Shown here piece by piece: positions 60,314 through 64,000 of a DNA stretch of 64,000 nucleotides. Within the stretch, counting starts at the first letter, position 1, and each line of letters begins with the position of its first letter. The stretch is from Microvirga lotononidis. GTDB taxonomy: Bacteria; Pseudomonadota; Alphaproteobacteria; Rhizobiales; Beijerinckiaceae. Under the pieces are notes generated by a model. That model saw only the letters and a list, made by a program, of their open reading frames with translations. It had not been told where the DNA came from and ran no database searches. A program made the position numbers and the translations under genes. The stretch lies in the NCBI RefSeq assembly GCF_034627025.1, contig NZ_CP141048.1, forward strand, positions 3,751,001-3,815,000, given 5' to 3'.

Positions 60314-61405
60314 TCAGGCGGCTTCTTCGAGAGCCGGATAATCCGTGTAGCCCTCGGTGCTGCCGCCGTAGAACGTGGCGCGGTCCGGCTCGTTGAGAGG
60401 CGCATTGAGCCGGAAGCGCTCGACAAGGTCCGGATTGGCGATGAACAGGCGGCCGAACGCCACCAGGTCGGCGCGGCCGTTGGAAACGGCTTCGGCCGCC
60501 ATCTCGCGGCCATAGCCGTTATTGGCGATGTAGGCTCCACGAAATGAGCGGCGCAGCCCCTCGTAATCCACGGCCACGGCGTTACGGTCGCCCTGGGTGG
60601 CGCCTTCGATGACGTGGATATAGGCAAGACCCAGGCCGTCGAGCTTCTCCACCACATGGCTGAACAGGGCCTGCGGATTCGAATCCTCCGCATCGTTCAC
60701 CTTGGCCGGGGAGAGGCGGATGCCCACGCGGCCCTTGTCCCAGACCTTCAGCACGGCTTCAGCCGCTTCGATGGTCAGGCGGGCCCGGTTCTCGATGGAG
60801 CCGCCATAGGCATCGGTGCGCTTGTTGGAGCCGTCCTTCATGAACTGGTCGAGCAGATAGCCGTTCGCCGCATGGATCTCGACGCCGTCGAAACCTGCCT
60901 CCTTGGCGTTGCGGGCGGCCGTCTCGTAATCCCGCAGGATTCCGGGAATCTCCGAGAGGTCGAGCGCGCGCGGCTCGGACACGTCCGCGAAGCCCTCTTC
61001 GAGGAATGTCTTCGTTTGCGCGCGGATGGGCGAGGGGCCGACGGGTGCGCCGCCGCCGGGCTGGAGCGACGTGTGCGAGACCCGTCCCACATGCCAGAGC
61101 TGGATGAAGATCCGGCCGCCGGCCTTATGGACAGCATCGGTCACCTTGCGCCAATGCGCCACCTGCTCGGGTGAATAGATGCCGGGCGTGCGCAGATAGC
61201 CCTGGCCCTGGTGAGAGATCTGCGAGCCTTCCGAGATCAGGAGGCCCGCGCTGGCGCGCTGGGCGTAATAGGTCGCCGTGATATCGCGAGCCACATCCCC
61301 TTCCGCCGCCCGGTTCCGGGTGAGGGGGGCCATGACCAGGCGGTTGGGCAGGGTCAGGTCGCCCAGGGTCAAGGGCTGGAACAAAGCATTGGCGTCGGCA
61401 CTCAT
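60314..61405 (-). CDS. nemA: Old Yellow Enzyme alkene reductase (NemA-like)
   Basis: 363 residues, FMN TIM barrel reducing activated alkenes, nitro esters or N-ethylmaleimide. Marks: LPNRLVMAPLTRNRAAEGDV, LWHVGRVSHTSLQPGG, catalytic HxxN in GVEIHAANGYLLDQFMKDG, then NKRTDAYGGSIENRARL and YIANNGYGREMAAEAVSNG. ATG 61405 has CGAGG upstream. Convergent with the Gly/Ser-rich protein. Confidence 0.92.
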   Translation of the reverse strand: MSADANALFQPLTLGDLTLPNRLVMAPLTRNRAAEGDVARDITATYYAQRASAGLLISEGSQISHQGQGYLRTPGIYSPEQVAHWRKVTDAVHKAGGRIFIQLWHVGRVSHTSLQPGGGAPVGPSPIRAQTKTFLEEGFADVSEPRALDLSEIPGILRDYETAARNAKEAGFDGVEIHAANGYLLDQFMKDGSNKRTDAYGGSIENRARLTIEAAEAVLKVWDKGRVGIRLSPAKVNDAEDSNPQALFSHVVEKLDGLGLAYIHVIEGATQGDRNAVAVDYEGLRRSFRGAYIANNGYGREMAAEAVSNGRADLVAFGRLFIANPDLVERFRLNAPLNEPDRATFYGGSTEGYTDYPALEEAA

Positions 61406-61531
61406 CGAAAACCTCGTTTCATCCTGTGGAATTATCGAAAGCACAGGTTGGTACGAGATAAGCAGCCCTCCATTTGACGCAACGGAAGGCTGCTATGCAA
61501 AAATGCCATGCCTCAAAGCGAAATCGCCCGC

Positions 61532-62485
61532 TCAGGCAGGGCTGCTGGCTCGGTCGAGTTCCGCTATGTCCTCGTCTCCGAGGCGCACCTGCGTTGCCTG
61601 AACGAGGTCCCGAACCTGTTCCACGCTCGTGGCGCTCGCGATCGGGGCCGTGAGCCCCGGCCGCGCCATCAGCCAGGCGAGCGCGATCCGGGCCGGCGTT
61701 GCATTCTTCCGGGCTGAGACCTCGTCCAGGGCCGCCAAGATGCGCCGGCCGCGATCATCGAGATAGGCCGCCATGCGGCCGCCGCGCACGCTCTTGCCGA
61801 AATCCGCTTCAGACCTGTACTTGCCCGTCAGGAAACCGCTCGCGAGGCCGTAATAGGGGATGACGCCGACCTCCTCTTTCCGGCAGAGCGGCTCCAGCTC
61901 GGCTTCGTATTCCGCGCGGTCGGACAGATTGTATTTCGGCTGCAGGCTCTCGTAGCGCGGCAGTCCGAGATCAGCGCTGATCGCGAGCGCCTCTTTCAGC
62001 CGGGCGGCCGTGAAATTCGACGCCCCGATGGCTCGCACTTTTCCGGCACGGATCAGCTCTTCGTAAGCCTGGAGCGTCTCCTGCTGCGGCGTGTCGAGGT
62101 CGTCCCGATGGGATTGATAGAGATCGATGGTGTCGGTCTGGAGGCGGCGGAGCGAATCCTCCACGGCGGACCGGATATAGTTCTTCGACAGGCCTTTCCG
62201 ATCCGGCGCCATCTCGGAGCCGACCTTGGTGGCGATCACGAGCTTGTCGCGGTTACCGCGAGCCTTCATCCATTTGCCGATGATGGTCTCCGACTCGCCG
62301 CCTGTGTGGCCGGGCACCCAGGTGGAATACACGTCGGCCGTGTCGATGAAATTGAGGCCGGCATCGACATAGGCGTCGAGCACCTTGAACGACGTCGCCT
62401 CATCGGCCGTCCAGCCGAAGACATTGCCGCCGAGGCACAGGGGAGAAACCATCAAGTCCGAGCGGCCGAGCCGACGCTTTTCCAT
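61532..62485 (-). CDS. Aldo/keto reductase
   Basis: 317-residue NADPH-dependent carbonyl reductase. Tetrad: Asp and Tyr in NFIDTADVYSTW, Lys in KLVIATKVGSEM, His in IDLYQSHRDDLDTP. The start codon 62485 has TGGAG six bases upstream, and this site lies in a hairpin (separate entry); ATGs at 62497 and 62491 would give two or four more residues. Confidence 0.9.
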   Translation of the reverse strand: MEKRRLGRSDLMVSPLCLGGNVFGWTADEATSFKVLDAYVDAGLNFIDTADVYSTWVPGHTGGESETIIGKWMKARGNRDKLVIATKVGSEMAPDRKGLSKNYIRSAVEDSLRRLQTDTIDLYQSHRDDLDTPQQETLQAYEELIRAGKVRAIGASNFTAARLKEALAISADLGLPRYESLQPKYNLSDRAEYEAELEPLCRKEEVGVIPYYGLASGFLTGKYRSEADFGKSVRGGRMAAYLDDRGRRILAALDEVSARKNATPARIALAWLMARPGLTAPIASATSVEQVRDLVQATQVRLGDEDIAELDRASSPA

Positions 62486-62491
62486 CTTCAT

Positions 62492-62529
62492 CTCCATGAT
62501 CCGCTGCCGTTTCGGAGCGGATCATGGAG
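62492..62529 (-). promoter_or_regulatory. Perfect hairpin covering the aldo/keto reductase ribosome site
   Basis: CTCCATGATCCGCT (62492-62505) pairs with AGCGGATCATGGAG (62516-62529): 14 perfect base pairs with a 10-base loop. In the mRNA the 3' arm contains GGAG, the ribosome site of the gene at 62485. It may be a translational switch, or a protein operator at DNA level. Confidence 0.6.
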
Positions 62530-62603
62530 ATAGCGCATCGTGAGGAAAAGTGGACCTGCCTTGCCTCACGATATGTTGCATGCCGGTGCGAGGGCACCGG
62601 CGA

Positions 62604-64000
62604 TCAGGCGGCCACGCTCAATGTGATGCCCCGCGCTTCCGCGAAGGCGAACAACTCGGCTTCGCTGCCCACGCGATGGCGCTGGTCGATGGTCCAGCCG
62701 GTCTCGTCGCGCACCACGATGTAGCCCCGTGCCTGAAGACGAGACACGACAGCCTGAATGCCGCTCGATTCGGACTTCGTCACGCCGCGCTCCGCAATGA
62801 AGCGCTCGATGGCCGCCTGCGCAGCTTGGGCGAGGTCGATCGCATCTGCGCGATTGGCGGGCTTTGCCTTCGCCTTGGCCTGTGCAAGCGCGCGCGCAGG
62901 ATCCCGGCGGACGGATTTCCAGCCGCCGCGGCCAGAGGTCTGTCCTCCGGTCGTGTCGGGCTCCTCGGCCCGAGGAGCGGCGGGAGCCTCGGTGACGACG
63001 ATCTTCGGGACGGCAGGCGCGACGGGCTGCGGGGCAGGGCGGAGAGGCGCGACCCGCGACATGCCCTGAACGGTGGGCAGGACGGCTTTCTTCTCCGGCT
63101 CCTTGGGTTTTTGGGCGGGCCTGGGAGCTGCGGCCTGGACCCTTTCGCGGAGCGCCTTCTCTTCGCGAGCTTTTTCCTGGCGAACCTTCTCCGCCCGGGC
63201 CTTCTCTTCCTGAACCCGGCGGGCCGCTTCCTCACGGGCATGACGTGCCGCTTCGGCACCCTGCCGCTTGGCTTCGGCCTCTGCTTTCCAGGTTTCCATT
63301 TGCCGCTGCCTGGTTTCCGCTTCGGCCTTCTTCGCCTCCGCGTCGCGACGGGCCGCGGCCTCTGCCGAACGCTTGACCCGGATGACGAGCCGCTGATCGA
63401 TGCGACCCTTCTCGGCGATGGCGGCTCTCGCGGCGCGGATCATTCCCGCTTCTGTCTCTGCGACCATGGTCTTCAGATGATCCGCCATCGATGCTTCGAG
63501 AACCTTGATGGCTTGAACGATCGCCGCCTGAACGTCGATCGACGGCAGCACTTTCCTTGCGACAGGCACCGCCGTCGGAGCAGGCATCTCAGCTCGGGCG
63601 ATGGGGGGATGGCGTTCCGGCGTGGGAAGCCGGACCGGCTTCTGCGCGGGAGGCGTCGCGGCCGCCGGTTTCGAAGCTTGGGCCTGGGGCGCTTTGGGGC
63701 GCGCCATTCCGGCAGCGGTGATCTTCGCCAGCTTGGAGAGATCGCGCACGCCGATCAGGCCGAGATCCTGCATCTTCCAGCGGATCTGGGTCACGGTTCG
63801 GCCGAGCTCGGCGGCGATCAGCTTGTCGGTCAGCGGCGGATCGGCCGAAACGAGTTCGCGCAAGCGCGCGACGCTGGCTTCATCCCAGGTCTGGTGAGGC
63901 TGGACGAGAGTGCCGATCAGCCGCGCCCTGGCATAGGTTGCCGGCACGGGCCTGCCCAGTTTCGCGGCGGTGACGGGAACAGGGACCTTGGCCTCCCTGT
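62604..64000 (-). CDS. Coiled-coil protein with N-terminal HTH-like segment (5' end outside window)
   Basis: At least 465 residues; the frame stays open to the window edge, so the start is not seen, although a GTG at 63947 is possible. Near that GTG, TWDEASVARLRELVSADPPL and AAELGRTVTQIRWKMQDLG look like a sigma-region-4 or SANT-like helix-turn-helix. Then a Pro/Ala linker, a long Ala/Lys/Glu/Arg coiled coil (about 150-300), a second Pro-rich linker, and a C-terminal compact domain (FIAERGVTKSESSGIQAVVS to the end at ITLSVAA). No family recognised; possibly a DNA-linked structural or regulatory protein. Confidence 0.7.
   Translation of the reverse strand, partial: REAKVPVPVTAAKLGRPVPATYARARLIGTLVQPHQTWDEASVARLRELVSADPPLTDKLIAAELGRTVTQIRWKMQDLGLIGVRDLSKLAKITAAGMARPKAPQAQASKPAAATPPAQKPVRLPTPERHPPIARAEMPAPTAVPVARKVLPSIDVQAAIVQAIKVLEASMADHLKTMVAETEAGMIRAARAAIAEKGRIDQRLVIRVKRSAEAAARRDAEAKKAEAETRQRQMETWKAEAEAKRQGAEAARHAREEAARRVQEEKARAEKVRQEKAREEKALRERVQAAAPRPAQKPKEPEKKAVLPTVQGMSRVAPLRPAPQPVAPAVPKIVVTEAPAAPRAEEPDTTGGQTSGRGGWKSVRRDPARALAQAKAKAKPANRADAIDLAQAAQAAIERFIAERGVTKSESSGIQAVVSRLQARGYIVVRDETGWTIDQRHRVGSEAELFAFAEARGITLSVAA

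Overview
The window is a 64 kb stretch of high-GC chromosome that looks like an alphaproteobacterium of the order Hyphomicrobiales (Rhizobiales), most like Methylobacteriaceae such as Microvirga. I infer this from protein style (HWE histidine kinase, ExoR-like Sel1 protein, TRAP and peptide SBPs, 667-residue PccA, groESL layout) and from many short intergenic palindromes typical of that group. No 16S or other decisive marker is present, so the genus is inference. No phage, plasmid, CRISPR array or complete insertion sequence was seen. It reads as core and metabolic chromosome with small accessory patches.

Layout. 0-3 kb: an ECF sigma factor with the first codons of a probable anti-sigma gene, a divergent degenerate receiver protein, and a Tat-exported beta-carbonic anhydrase. 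3.3-7.3 kb: a frameshifted membrane class III nucleotide cyclase, tRNA-Ser(GCT), two tiny membrane-protein ORFs, several small unknowns and a YidB-like protein. 7.4-9.8 kb: an FAD amine oxidase with an amino-acid-type binding protein. 9.8-14.5 kb: small unknowns, a Crp/Fnr regulator with upstream dyads, an amidase, trhO and slyX. 14.7-20.4 kb: groES-groEL, an S66 peptidase, an exported unknown and a TRAP binding protein. 20.5-31.3 kb: a flavin monooxygenase, a peptide-type ABC transporter interleaved with an SDR and an aldehyde dehydrogenase, DUF2218, and a CalB-like aldehyde dehydrogenase. 31.3-35.9 kb: an HWE sensor kinase, an Uup-type ABC-F ATPase and a small membrane protein. 36-43 kb: DUF6454, pccA, and small genes (GGCT-like, acylphosphatase, rhodanese, DUF599, DUF3253, YdcF). 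43-50 kb: an RraA-like protein, a polytopic membrane protein, isovaleryl-CoA dehydrogenase, a GH25 lysozyme lipoprotein, mgtE and tRNA-Leu(GAG). 50-64 kb: lipB, a lipoprotein, mccB followed by a decayed copy of its own 3' end, a PCMT-like methyltransferase, ilvD-exoR, xthA, a ceramidase-family protein, an OYE reductase, an aldo/keto reductase and a coiled-coil protein running off the end.

Functionally, the window holds separated pieces of branched-chain amino acid and propionate metabolism (ivd, mccB, pccA, ilvD), aldehyde and amine oxidation next to solute uptake, proteostasis (groESL) and envelope regulation (exoR-like, GH25, ECF sigma). No single large undescribed system stands out. The items most worth a second look are the duplicated and decayed mccB tail with a chimeric ORF (53.2-53.7 kb), the pseudo-receiver, the tandem dyads before the Crp/Fnr gene, the hairpin that hides the aldo/keto reductase ribosome binding site, and the two micro-ORFs beside tRNA-Ser.
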